DNA from: Turnera subulata
Lineage: Eukaryota > Streptophyta > Magnoliopsida > Malpighiales > Passifloraceae
Length of the DNA: 64,000 nt
Assembly (NCBI GenBank): GCA_028386065.3
Contig: JAKUCV010005631.1
Span: forward strand, 1-64,000
Reading direction: 5' to 3'
A model generated the notes under the pieces. That model saw nothing but the letters and a program-made list of their open reading frames with translations, had not been told where the DNA came from and did no database searches. Positions 36,901-50,700 of this stretch are shown here, piece after piece. Position numbers and translations under genes: made by a program. How positions within the stretch are numbered: the stretch's first letter is position 1; each line of letters opens with the position of its first letter.

Positions 36901-37460
36901 ACTATGGTCCCAAAAATTGAGAACATAGGGAGAAGCTCGTGTACTAACCCCTAGGGAATTTAGCCGTAAGTTTAAAAAGGTCCATAACTTTTCGTCAGGA
37001 ACTTGTTTAGCCTCACATTTTCTTCCTCAATCTTATATAATCAAGATCTAGGTAATACTATTAATATCTACTATGGTCCCAAAAATTGAAAAAATAGGGG
37101 AAAGCTCGTGTACTAACCCCCTAGGGAATTTAGCCGTAATTTTAAAAAGGGCCATAACTTTTCGTCAGGAACTTGATTAGCCTCAAATTTTCTTCCTCTT
37201 TCATATATAATCATGATCTAAATAATACTATTAATATCTACTGTGGTCCTAAAAATTGAGAAAATAGGGAAAAGCTCGTGTACTAACCCCTAGGGAATTT
37301 AGCCGTAAGTTTAAAAAGGGCCATAACTTTTCGTCAGGAACTTGTTTAGCATCAAATTTTCTTCCTATTTCTTATATAATCATGATCTAGATAATACTAT
37401 TAATGTCTACTGAGGTCCCAAAAATTGAGAAAATAGGGAAAAGTTCGTGTACCAACCCCT
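33916..37460 (+). repeat. Satellite domain dominated by type-2 monomers, 10-monomer repeats
   Basis: From about 34.3 kb most monomers carry TTCCTCTTTCTTATATAATC, TATTAATATCTACTGTGG and GAGAAAATAGGGAAAAGC, with TCGTCAGGAACTTG instead of TCGTCCGGAACTCG. Markers such as AAAATAGGGGAAAGCTC recur 1687 bp apart (35404 and 37091), about ten monomers, giving a higher-order unit. Type-3 monomers (CCCCTCAGTTATATGATC with CTAGTGAATGTAGCC) are interspersed regularly. Confidence 0.75.
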
Positions 37461-40400
37461 AGGGAATTTAGCCGTAAGTTTAAAACGGGCCATAACTTTT
37501 TGTCAGGAACTTGTTTAGCCTCAAATTTTCGTCCTCTCTCTTATATAATCATGATCTAGATAATACTATTAATATCTACTGCGGTCCCAAAAATTGAGAA
37601 AATAGGGAAAAGCTCGTGTACTAACCCCTAGGGAATTTAGCCGAAGTTTAAAAAGGGCCATAACTTTACGTCCGGAATTCGTTTAGCCTCAATTTTTTTC
37701 CCCTCAGTTATATGATCATGATCTAGATAATACTATCNTGAATGTAGCCGAAAGTTTAAAACGGGCCATAATTTTTCGTCCGGAAGTCGTTTAGCCTCAA
37801 TTTTTTTTCCCCACAGTTATATGATCATGATATAGATAATACTATCAATATCCACTATGGTCCCAAAAATTGAGAAGATAGGGAGATGCTCGTGCACTAA
37901 CCCCTAGGGAATATAACCGCAAGTTGAAAACGGGCCAAAACTTTTCGTCCGGAACTCGTTTAGCCTCAAATTTTTTCCTACTTACTTATATGAACATGAT
38001 CTAGATAATACTATCAATGTACACTATGGTCCAAAAAATTGAGAACATAGGGAGAGGGTCGTGTACTAACCAATAGGAATATAACCGTAAGTTTAAAAAG
38101 GGCTATAACTTTTCGTCCGGAACTTTTTTTGCCTCAAATTTTCTTCTCCTTTCTTATATGATCATGATCTAGATAATACTATCAATATCTACTATGGTCC
38201 CAAAAATTGAGAACATAGGGAAAAGCTCTTGTACTAACCCCTAGGGAATTTAGCCGTAAGTTTAAAAAGGTCCATAACTTTTCGTCAGGAACTTGTTTAG
38301 CTTCACATTTTCTTCCTCTTTCTTATATAATTGTGATCTAGATAATACTATTAATATCTACTGTGGTCCCAAAAATTGAGAAAATAGGGAAAAGCTCGTG
38401 TACACCTTTGGAATTTAGCCATAAGTTTAAAAAGGGCCATAACTTTTTGTCAGGAACTTGTTTAGCCTCAAATTTTCTTCCTCTCTCTTATTTAATCATG
38501 ATCTAGATAATGCTATTAATATCTACTGTGGTCCCAAAAATTGAGAAAATAGGGAAAAGCTCGTGTACTAACCCCTAGAGAATTTAGCGTAAGTTTAAAA
38601 AGAGCCATAACTTTTCGTCAGGAACTTGTTTAGCCTCAAATTTTTTTCCTCTTTCTTATTTAATCATGATCTAGGTAATACTATTAATAATTACTGAGGT
38701 CCCAAAAATTGAGAAAATAGGGAAAAGCTCGTGTACTAACCCCTAGGGAATTTAGCCGTAAGTTTAAAAAGGTGGAACTTTTCGTCAGGAACTTGTTTAG
38801 CCTCACATTTTCTTCCTCTTTCTTATATAATTGTGATCTAGATAATACTATTAATATCTATTGTGGTCCCAAAAATTGAGAAAATAGGGAAAAGCTCGTG
38901 TAGTAACCCCTAGGGAATTTAGCCGTAAGTTTAAAAAGGTCCATAACTTTTCGTCAGGAACTTGTTTAGCTTCACATTTTCTTCCTCTTTCTTATATAAT
39001 TGTGATCTAGATAATACTATTAATATCTACTGTGGTCCCAAAAATTGAGAAAATAGGGAAAAGCTCGTGTACACCTTGGGAATTTAGCCACAAGTTTAAA
39101 AAGGGCCATAACTTTTCGTCAGGAACTTGTTTAGCCTCAAATTTTCTTCCTCTTTCTTATATAATTGTGATCTAGATAATACTATTAATATCTACTGTGG
39201 TCCCAAAAATTGAGAAAATAGGGAAAAGCTCATGTAGTAACCCCTAGGGAATTTAGCCGTAAGTTTAAAAAGGGCCATAACTTTTCGTCAGGAACTTGTT
39301 TAGCCTCAAATTTTTTTCCTCTTTCTTATATAATCATGATCTAGATAATGCTATTAATATCTACTGTGGTCCCAAAAATTGAGAAAATAGGGAAAAGCTC
39401 GTGTACTAACCCCTAGAGAATTTAGCCGTAAGTTTAAAAAGAGCCATAACTTTTCGTCAGGAACATGTTTAGCCTCAAATTTTTTTCCTCTTTCTTATAT
39501 AATCATGATCTAGGTAATACTATTAATAATTACTGAGGTCCCAAAAATTGAGAAAATAGGGAAAAGCACGTGTACTAACCCCTAGGGAATTTTGCCGTAA
39601 GTTTAAAAAGGGCCATAACTTTTCGTCAGGAACTTGTTTAGCCTCAAATTTACGTCCTCTTTCTTCTATAATCATGATCTAGATAATACTATTAATATCT
39701 ACTGTGGTCCCAGAAATTAATAAAATAGGGAAAAGCTCGTGTACTAATCCCTAGGGAATTTAGCCGTAAGTTTAAAAAGGGCCATAACTTTACGTCCGGA
39801 GCCTCAATTTCTTTCCCCTCAGTTACATGATCATGATCTAGATAATACTATCAATATCCGATATGGTCCCAAAAATTGAGAACATAGGGAGAAGCTCGTG
39901 CACTAACCCCTAGTGAATGTAGCCGAAAGTTTAAAACGGGCCATAACTTTTCGTCCGAAAGTCGTTTAGCCTCAATTTTTTTTCCCCACAGTTATATGAT
40001 CATGATGTAGATAGTACTATCAATATCAACTATGGTCCCAAAAATTGCGAACATAGGGAGAAGCTCGTGCACTAACCCCTAGGGAATTTAGCCGTAAGTT
40101 TAAAACGGGCCATAACTTTTTGTCAGGAACTTGTTTAGCCTCAAATTTTCGTCCTCTTTCTTATATAATCATGATCTAGATAATACTATTAATATCTACT
40201 GCGGTCCCAAAAATTGAGAAAATAGGGAAAAGCTCGTGTACTAACCCCTAGGGAATTTAGCCGAAGTTTAAAAAGGGCCATAACTTTACGTCCGGAATTC
40301 GTTTAGCCTCAATTTTTTTCCCCTCAGTTATATGATCATGATCTAGATAATACTATCATGAATGTAGCCGAAAGTTTAAAACGGGCCATAATTTTTCGTC

Positions 40401-42701
40401 CGGAAGTCGTTTAGCCTCAATTTTTTTTCCCCACAGTTATATGATCATGATATAGATAATACTATCAATATCCACTATGGTCCCAAAAATTGAGAAGATA
40501 GGGAGATGCTCGTGCACTAACCCCTAGGGAATATAACCGCAAGTTGAAAACGGGCCATAACTTTTCGTCCGGAACTCGTTTAGCCTCAAATTTTTTCCTA
40601 CTTACTTATATGAACATGATCTAGATAATACTATCAATGTACACTATGGTCCAAAAAATTGAGAACATAGGGAGAGGGTCGTGTACTAACCAATAGGAAT
40701 ATAACCGTAAGTTTAAAAAGGGCTATAACTTTTCGTCCGGAACTTTTTTTGCCTCAAATTTTCTTCTTCTTTCTTATATGATCATGATCTAGATAATACT
40801 ATCAATATCTACTATGGTCCCAAAAATTGAGAACATAGGGAAAAGCTCTTGTACTAACCCCTAGGGAATTTAGCCGTAAGTTTAAAAAGGTCCATAACTT
40901 TTCGTCAGGAACTTGTTTAGCTTCACATTTTCTTCCTCTTTCTTATATAATTGTGATCTAGATAATACTATTAATATCTACTGTGGTCCCAAAAATTGAG
41001 AAAATAGGGAAAAGCTCGTGTACACCTTTGGAATTTAGCCATAAGTTTAAAAAGGGCCATAACTTTTCGTCAGGAACTTGTTTAGCCTCAAATTTTCTTC
41101 CTCTCTCTTATTTAATCATGATCTAGATAATGCTATTAATATCTACTGTGGTCCCAAAAATTGAGAAAATAGGGAAAAGCTCGTGTACTAACCCCTAGAG
41201 AATTTAGCCGTAAGTTTAAAAAGAGCCATAACTTTACGTCAGGAACTTGTTTAGCCTCAAATTTTTTTCCTCTTTCTTATATAATCATGATCTAGGTAAT
41301 ACTATTAATAATTACTGAGGTCCCAAAAATTGAGAAAATAGGGAAAAGCTCGTGTACTAACCCCTAGGGAATTTAGCCGTAAGTTTAAAAAGGTGGAACT
41401 TTTCGTCAGGAACTTGTTTAGCCTCACATTTTCTTCCTCTTTCTTATATAATTGTGATCTAGATAATACTATTAATATCTACTGTGGTCCCAAAAATTGA
41501 GAAAATAGGGAAAAGCTCGTGTAGTAACCCCTAGGGAATTTAGCCGTAAGTTTAAAAAGGTCCATAACTTTTCGTCAGGAACTTGTTTAGCTTCACATTT
41601 TCTTCCTCTTTCTTATATAATTGTGATCTAGATAATACTATTAATATCTACTGTGGTCCCAAAAATTGAGAAAATAGGGAAAAGCTCGTGTACACCTTGG
41701 GAATTTAGCCATAAGTTTAAAAAGGGCCATAACTTTTCGTCAGGAACTTGTTTAGCCTCAAATTTTCTTCCTCCTTCTTATATAATTGTGATCTAGATAA
41801 TACTATTAATATCTACTGTGGTCCCAAAAATTGAGAAAATAGGGAAAAGCTCATGTAGTAACCCCTAGGGAATTTAGCCGTAAGTTTAAAAAGGGCCATA
41901 ACTTTTCGTCAGGAACTTGTTTAGCCTCAAATTTTTTTCCTCTTTCTTATATAATCATGATCTAGATAATGCTATTAATATCTACTGTGGTCCCAAAAAT
42001 TGAGAAAATAGGGAAAAGCTCGTGTACTAACCCCTAGAGAATTTAGCCGTAAGTTTAAAAAGAGCCATAACTTTTCGTCAGGAACTTGTTTAGCCTCAAA
42101 TTTTTTTCCTCTTTCTTATATAATCATGATCTAGGTAATACTATTAATAATTACTGAGGTCCCAAAAATTGAGAAAATAGGGAAAAGCACGTGTACTAAC
42201 CCCTAGGGAATTTTGCCGTAAGTTTAAAAAGGGCCATAACTTTTCGTCAGGAACTTGTTTAGCCTCAAATTTACGTCCTCTTTCTTCTATAATCATGATC
42301 TAGATAATACTATTAATATCTACTGTGGTCCCAGAAATTAATAAAATAGGGAAAAGCTCGTGTACTAATCCCTAGGGAATTTAGCCGTAAGTTTAAAAAG
42401 GGCCATAACTTTACGTCCGGAGCCTTAATTTCTTTCCCCTCAGTTATATGATCATGATCTAGATAATACTATCAATATCCGATATGGTCCCAAAAATTGA
42501 GAACATAGGGAGAAGCTCGTGCACTAACCCCTAGTGAATGTAGCCGAAAGTTTAAAACGGGCCATAACTTTTCGTCCGAAAGTCGTTTAGCCTCAATTTT
42601 TTTTCCCCACAGTTATATGATCATCATGTAGATAGTACTATCAATATCAACTATGGTCCCAAAAATTGCGAACATAGGGAGAAGCTCGTGCACTAACCCC
42701 T
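37461..42701 (+). repeat. Tandem duplication of a 2620-bp satellite block
   Basis: 37461-40080 and 40081-42701 are near-identical head-to-tail copies. Both contain the same deletion-joined monomer, TACTATC(A/N)TGAATGTAGCC, at 37731 and 40351, and the same short monomers with GTGTACACCTTTGG and GTGTACACCTTGGG. The shared abnormal junctions rule out chance similarity of ordinary monomers. A single N at 37738 reads A in the other copy. Only a few differences are visible, so this is among the youngest amplifications in the array. Confidence 0.85.
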
Positions 42702-45700
42702 AGGGAATATAGACGGAAGTTTAAAACGGGCCATAACTTTTCGTCCGGAGCTCATTTAGCCTCAAATTTTTTCCTACTTACTTATATGATCATGATCTAG
42801 ATAATACTATCAATGTCCACTATGGTCCCAAAAATTGAGAACATAGGGAGAAGGTCTTGTACTAACCCCTAGTGAATATAGCCGTAAGTTAAAAACGACT
42901 ATAACTTTTCATCCGGAACTTGTTTTGCCTCAAATTTTCTTCCTCTTTCTTATGTGATGATGTTCTAGATAATACTATCAATATCTACTATGGTCCCCAA
43001 AATTGAGAACATAGGGAAAAGCTTCTGTACTAACCCCTTGGGAACTTAGCCGTAAGTTTAAAAAGGTCCACAACTTTCGTCAGGAACTTGTTTAGCCTCA
43101 AATTTTCTTCCTGTTTCTTATATAGTCTTGATCTAGATAATACTATTAATATCTACTGTGGTCCCAAAAATTGAAAAAATAGGGAAAAGCTCGTGTACTA
43201 ACCCCTAGGGAATTTAGCCGTAAGTTAAAAAAGGGCCATAACTTTTCGTCATGAACTTGTTTACGTCAAATTTTCTACCTCTTTCCTATAAAATCATGAT
43301 CAAGATAATACTATTAATATCTATTGTGGTCCCAAAAATTGAGAAAATAGGGAAAAGGTCGTGTACTAACCCCTAGGGAATTTAGCCGTAAGTTTAAAAC
43401 GGGCCATAACTTTACGTCCGGAATTCGTTTAGCCTCAATTTTTTTCCCCTCAGTTATATGATCGTGATGTAGATGATACTATCAATATCCAGTATGGTCC
43501 CAAAAATTGAGAACATAGGGAGAAGCTCGTGCACTATCCCCTAGTGAATGTAGCCGAAAGTTTAAAACGGGCCATAACTTTTCGTCCGGAAGTTGTTTAG
43601 CCTCAATTTTTTTCCCCACAGTTATATGATCGTGATGTAGATGATACTATCAATATCCAGTATGGTCCCAAAAATTGAGAACATAGGGAGAAGCTCGTGC
43701 ACTATCCCCTAGGGAATATAGGCGCAAGTTTAAAACGAGCCTTAACATTTCGTCCGGAACTCGTTTAGCCTCAAATTTTTCCTACTTACTTATATGATCG
43801 TGATCTAGATAATACTATCAATGTCCACTATGGTCCCAAAAATTGAGAACATAGGGAGAAGCTCGTGTACCCCTAGGGAATATAGCCGTAAGTTTAAAAA
43901 GGGCCATAACTTTTCGTCCGGAACCTGTTTTGCCTGAAATTTTTTTCCTCTTTCTTATATGATCATGATCTAGATAATACTATCAATATCTACTATGGTC
44001 CCAAAAATTGAGAACGTAGGGAAAAGTTCGTGTACTAACCCCTAGGGAATTTAGCTGTAAGTTTAAAAAGGTCCATAACTTTTCGTCAGGAACTTGTTTA
44101 GCCTCAAATTTTTTTCATCTTTCTTATATAATGAAGATCTACATAGTGCTATAAATATCTAGTGTGGTCCCAAAAATTAAGAAAATAGGGAAAAGCTCGT
44201 GTACTAACCCCTAGGAAATTTAGCCGTAAGTTTAAAGAGGGCCATAACTTTTCGTCCGGAAGTCGTTTAGTCTTAATTTTTTTTCCCCACAGTTATATGA
44301 TCATGATGTACATAATACTATCAATATCCACTATGGTCCCAAAAATTGTGAACATAGGGAGAAGCTCGTGCACTAACCCCTAGGGAATATAACCGTAAGT
44401 TTAAAAAGGGCCATAACTTTTCGTCCGGAACTTGTTTAGCCTCAAATTTTCGTCCTCTTTCTAATATAATCATGATCTAGATAATACTATCAATATCTAC
44501 TGTGGTCCCAAAAATTGAGAAAATAGGGAAAAGCTCGTGTAGTAACCCCTAGGGAATTTAGCAGTAAGTTTAAAAAGGGCCATAACTTTTCGTCAGGAAC
44601 TTGTTTAGCCTCAAATTTTCTTCCTCTCTCTTATATAATCATGATCTAGATAATGCTATTAATATCTACTGTGGTCCCAAAAATTGAGAAAATAGGGAAA
44701 AGCTCATGTACTAACCCCTAGGGAATTTAGCCGTAAGTTTAAAAAGGGCCATAACTTTTCGTCAGGAACTTGTTTAGCCTCAAATTTTCTTCCTCTTTCT
44801 TATATAATCATGATCTAAATAATAATATTAATATCTACTGTGGTCCCAGAAATTAAGAAAATAGGGAAAAGCTCGTGTACTAACCCCTAGGGAATTTAGC
44901 CGTAAGTTTAAAAAGGGCCATAACTTTATGTCCGGAATTTAATTAGCCTCAATTTTTTTCCCCTCAGTTATATCATCATGATCTAGATAATACTATCAAT
45001 ATCCGATATGGTCCCAAAAATTGAGAACATAGGGAGAAGCTCGTGCACTAACCCTAGTGAATGTAGCCGAAAGTTTAAAACGTGCCATAACTTTTCGTCC
45101 GAAAGTCGTTTAGCCTCAATTTTTTTTCCCCACAGTTATATGATCATGATGTAGATAGTACTATCAATATCAACTATGGTCCCAAAAATTGCGAACATAG
45201 GGAGAAGCTCGTGCACTAACCCCTAGGGAATATAGCCGCAAGTTTAAAACGGGCCATAACTTTTCGTCCGGAACTCGTTTAGCCTCAAATTTTTTCCTAC
45301 TTACTTATATGATCATGATCTAGATAATACTGTCAATGTCCACTATGGTCCCAAAAATTGAGAACATAGGGAGAAGGTCGTGTAATAACCCCTAGTGAAT
45401 ATAGCCGTAAGTTTAAAAACGGCTATAATTTTTCGTCCGGAACTTGTTTTGCCTCAAATTTTCTTCCTCTTTCTTATGTGATGATGTTCTAGATAATACT
45501 ATCAATATCTACTATGGTCCCAAAAATTGAGAACATAGGGAAAAGCTCGTGTACTAACCCCTTGGGAATTTAGCCGTAAGTTTAAAAAGGTCCACAACTT
45601 TCGTCAGGAACTTGTTTAGCCTCAAATTTTCTTCCTGTTTCTTATATAATCTTGATCTAGATAATACTATTAATATCTACTGTGGTCCCAAAAGTTGAAA

Positions 45701-47770
45701 AAATAGGGAAAAGCTCGTGTACTAACCCCTAGGGAATTTTGCCGTAAGTTTAAAAAGGGCCATAACTTTTCGTCAGGAACTTGTTTAGCCTCAAATTTTC
45801 TTCCTCTTTCTTATATAATCACGATCTAGATAATACTATTCATTTCTACTGTGGTCCCAAAAATTAAGAAAATAGGGAAAAACTCGTGTACTAACCCCTA
45901 GGGAATTTAGCCGTAAGTTTAAAAAGGGCCATAACTTTTCGTCAGGAACTTGTTTGGCCACAAATTTTTCTCCTCTTTCTTATATTATCATGATCTAGAT
46001 AATACTATTAATTTCTACTGCGGTCCCAAAAATTGAGAAAATAGGGAAAAGCTCGAGTACTAACCCCTAGGGAATTTAGCCGTAAGTTTAAAAAGGGCCA
46101 TAACTTTTCGTCAGGAACTTGTTTAGCCTCAAATTTTATTCCAATTTCTTATATAATCATGATCTAGATAATACTATTAATATCTACTGTGGTCCCAAAA
46201 ATTGAGAAAATAGGGAAAAGGTCGTGTACTAACCCCTAGGGAATTTAGCCGTAAGTTTAAAAAGGGCCATAACTTTACGTCCGAAATTCGTTTAGCCTCA
46301 ATTTTTTCCCCTCAGTTATACGATCATGATCTAGATAATACTATCAATATCCAATATGGTCCGAAAAATTGAGAACATAGGGAGAAGCTCGTCCACTAAC
46401 TCCTAGTGAATGTAACCGAAAGTTTAAAACGGGCATAACTTTTCGTCCGGAAGTCGTTTAGCCTCAATTTTTTTCCCCACAGTTATATGATCATGATGTA
46501 GATAATACTATCAATATCCAGTATGGTCCCAAAAATTGAGAACATAGGGAGAAGCTCGTGCACTAACCCCTAGGGAATATAGGCGCAAGTTTAAAACGGG
46601 CCATAACATTTCGTCCGGAACTCGTTTAGCCTCAAATTTTTTCCTACTTACTTATATGATCGTGATCTAGGTAATACTATCAACGTCCACTATGGTCCCA
46701 AAAATTGAGAACATAGGGAGAAGCTCGTGTACCCCTAGGGAATATAGCCGTAAGTTTAAAAAGGGCCATAACTTTTCATCCGGAACTTGTTTTGCCTGAA
46801 GTTTTTTTCCTCTTTCTTATATGATCATGATCTAAATAATACTATCACTATCTACTATGGTCCCAAAAATTGAGAACATAGGGAAAAGCTCGTGTACTAA
46901 CCCCTAGGGAATTTAGCCATAAGTTTAAAAAGGTCCACAACTTTTCGTCAGGAACTTGTTTAGCCTCAAATTTTCTTCCTCTTTCTTATATAATGAAGAT
47001 CTAGATAGTACTATAAATATCTAGTGTGGTCCCAAAAGTTGGGAAAATGGGGAAAAGCTCGTGTACTAACCCCTAGGAAATTTAGCCGTAAGTTTAAAGA
47101 GGGCCATAACTTTTCGTCCGGAAGTCGTTTAGTCTCAATTTTTTTTCCCCACAGTTATATGATCATGATGTAGATAATACTATCAATATTCACTATGGTC
47201 CCAAAAATTGTGAACATAGGGAGAAGCTCGTGCACTAACCCCTAGGGAATATAACCGTAAGTTTAAAAAGGGCCATAACTTTTCGTCCGGAACATGTTTA
47301 GCCTCAAATTTTCGTCCTCTTTCTAATATAATCATGATCTAGATAATACTATCAATATCTACTGTGGTCCCAAAAATTGAGAACATAGGGAAAAGCTCGT
47401 CTACTAACCCCTAGGGAATTTAGCCGTAAGTTTAAAAAGGGCCAAAACTTTACGTCCGGAATTCGTTTAGCCTCAATATTTTTCCCCTCAGTTATATGAT
47501 CATGATCTAGTTAATATTATCAATATCCGATATGGTCCCAAAAGTTGAGAACATTGGGAGAAGCTCGTGCACTAATCCCTAGTGAATGTTTAGCCGCAAG
47601 TTTAAAACGGGCCAAAACTTTTTGTCCGAAACTCGTTTAGCCTCAAATTTTTTCCCACTTACTTATATGACCATGGTCTAGGTAGTACTATCAATATCCA
47701 TTTTGGTCCCAAAAATTGAAAACATAGGGAGAAGCTCGTGTACAAACCCTTAGGGAATATTGCCGTAAGT
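42702..47770 (+). repeat. Mixed satellite domain with 15-17-monomer spacing
   Basis: Type-2 and type-3 monomers alternate. Rare variants recur at long intervals: CTTATGTGATGATGTTCTAG at 42949 and 45473 (2524 bp, 15 monomers), GGCGCAAGTTTAAAACG at 43721 and 46582 (2861 bp, 17 monomers), and CGTCCTCTTTCTAATATAAT at 44451 and 47313 (2862 bp). The two intervals differ by about two monomers, so the units were edited after duplication. Confidence 0.7.
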
Positions 47771-50700
47771 TTAAAATGGGCCATAATTTTTTGTCCGGAA
47801 CATGTTTAGCCTCAAATTTTCTTCCTTTTTCTTGTATGATCATGATCTAGATGATACTATCAACATCTACTATGGTACCAAAAATTGAGAACATAGGGAA
47901 AAGCTCGTGTACTAACCCCTAGGGAATTTAGCCGTAAGGTTAAAAAGGGCTAGAACTTTTCGTCCGGAACTCGTTTAGCTTCAAATTTTTTCCCACCTAT
48001 ATGATCATGATCTAGACAATACTATCAATAGCCACTATGGTCCCAAAAATTTAGAGCATAGGGAGAAGCTCGTGTACTAACCCCTAGGGAATATAGCCGT
48101 AAGTTTAAAAAGGGCCATAACTTTTCGTCCGGAAGTCGTTTAGCCCCAATTTTTTTTCCCCACAGTTATATGATCATGATGTAGATAATACTGTCAATAT
48201 CCACTCTGGTCCCAAAAATTGAGAACATAGGGAGAAGCTCGTGCACTAACCCCTAGGGAATATAGCCGCAAGTTTAAAACGGGCCATAACTTTTCGTCCA
48301 GAACTCGTTTAGCCTCAAATTTTTTCCTACTTACTTATATGATCATGATCTAGATAATACTATCAATGTCCACTAAGGTCCCAATAATTGAGAACATAGG
48401 GAGAAGCTCGTGTACTAACTCCTAGGGAATATAGCTGTAAGTTTAAAAAGGGCCATAACTTTTCGTCCGAAACTTGTTTAGCGTCAAATTTCCTTCCTCT
48501 TTCTTGCATAATCATGATCTAGATAATACTATCAATATCTACTGTGGTCCCAGAAATTGAGAACATAGGGAGATGCTCGTGCACTAACCCCTAGTGAATG
48601 TAGCCGAATGTTTAAAACGGGCCATAACTTTTCGTCCGGAAGTCGTTTAGCCTCAGATTTTTTTCCCCACAGTTATATGATCATGATGTAGGTAATACTC
48701 TCAATATCCACTTTGGTCCCAAAAATTGAGAATATAGGGAGAAGCTCCTGCACTAACCCCTAGGGAAAATAGCCGTAACTTTAAAAGGGGCCATAACTTT
48801 TCGTCCGTAACTTGTTTATCCTCAAATTTTTTTCCTCTTTCTTATATAATCATGTTCTAGATAATACTAACAATATCTACTGTGGTACCAAAAGTTGAGA
48901 ACATAGGGTAAAGCTCGTCTACTAACCCCTAGGGAATGTAGCTCGTGCACTAACCCCTACTAAAATTTCGTCAGGAAATCGTTTAGCCTCAATTTTTTTC
49001 CCCTCAGTTATATGATCATGATCTAGTTAATATTATAAATATCCAATATGGTCCCAAAAATTGAGAACGTTGGGAGAAGCTCGTGCACTAACCCCTAGTG
49101 AATATAGCCGCAAGTTTAAAACGGGCCATAACTTTTCGTCCGAAACTCGTTTAGCCTCAATTTTTTTCCCACCTACTTATATGATCTTGGTCTAGGTGGT
49201 ACTATCAATATCCATTTTGGTCCCAAAAATTGAGAACATAGGGAGAAGCTCGTGTACAAACCCTTAGGGAATATTGCCGTAAGTTTAAAATGGGCCATAA
49301 CTTTTCGTCTGAAACTTGTTTAGCCTCAAATTTTCTTCCTTTTTCTTGTATGATCATGATCTAGATAATACTATCAATATCTACTATGGTCCAAAAAATT
49401 GAGAACATAGGGAAAAGCTCGTGTACTAACCCCTAGAGAATTTAGCCGTATGTTTAAAAAGGGCCATAACTTTTCGTCAGGAACTTGTTTAGCCTCAAAT
49501 TTTCTTCCTCCTTATATAATCATGATCTAGACAATACTATCATTATCTACTGTGGTCCCAAAAATTGAGAAAGTAGGGAAAAGCTCGTGTACTAACCCCT
49601 AGGGAATTTAGCCGTAAGTTTAAAAAGGGCGATAACTTTACGTCCGGAATTTCCTTTAGCCTCAATTTTTTTCCCCTCAGTGATATGATCATGATCTAGA
49701 TAATACTATCAATATCCAATGTGGTCCCAGAAAGAGAGAACATAGGGAGAAGCTCGTGCACTAACCACTAGTGATTGTAGCCGAAAGTTTAAAAAGGGCC
49801 AAAACTTTACGTCCGGAATTCGTTTAGCCTCAATTTTTTTCCCCTCAGTTATATGATCATGATCTAGTTAATACTATCGATATCCAATATGGTCCCAAAA
49901 ATTGAGAACGTTGGGAGAAGCTCGTGCACTAACCCCGAGTGAATATAGCCGCAAGTTTAAAACGGGCCATAACTTTTCGTCCGAAACTCGTTTAGCCTCA
50001 AAATTTTTCCCACCTACTTATATGATCTTGGTCTAGGTAGTACTATCAATATCCATTTTGGTCCCAAAAATTGAGAACATAGGGAGAAGCCCGTGTACAA
50101 ACCCTTAGGGAATATTGCCGTAAGTTTAAAATGGGCCATAACTTTTCGTCCGAAACTTCTTTAGCCTCAAATTTTCTTCCTTTTTCTTGTATGATCATGA
50201 TCTAGATAATACTATCAATATCTACTATGGTACCAAAAATTGAGAATATAGGGAAAAGCTCGTGTACTAACCCCTAGGGAATTTAGCCGTAAGGCTAAAA
50301 AGGGCTAGAACTTTTTGTCCGGAACTCGTTTAGCTTCACATTTTTTCCCACTAATATGATCATGATCTAGATAATACTATCAATATCCACTTTGCTCCCA
50401 AAAATTTAGAACATAGGGAGAAGCTCGTGTACTAACCCCTAGGGAATATAGCCGTAAGTTTAAAAAGGGCCATAACTTTTCGTCCGAAAGTCGTTTAGCC
50501 TCAATTTTTTTCCCCACAATTATACGATCATGATGTAGATAATACTATCAATATCCACTATAGTCCTAAATATTGAGAACATAGGGAGAAGCTCGTGCAC
50601 TAACCCCTAGGGAATGTAGCCGTAAGTTTAAAATGGGCCATAATTTTTTGTCCGGAACATGTTTAGCCTCAAATTTTCTTCCTTTTTCTTGTATGATCAT

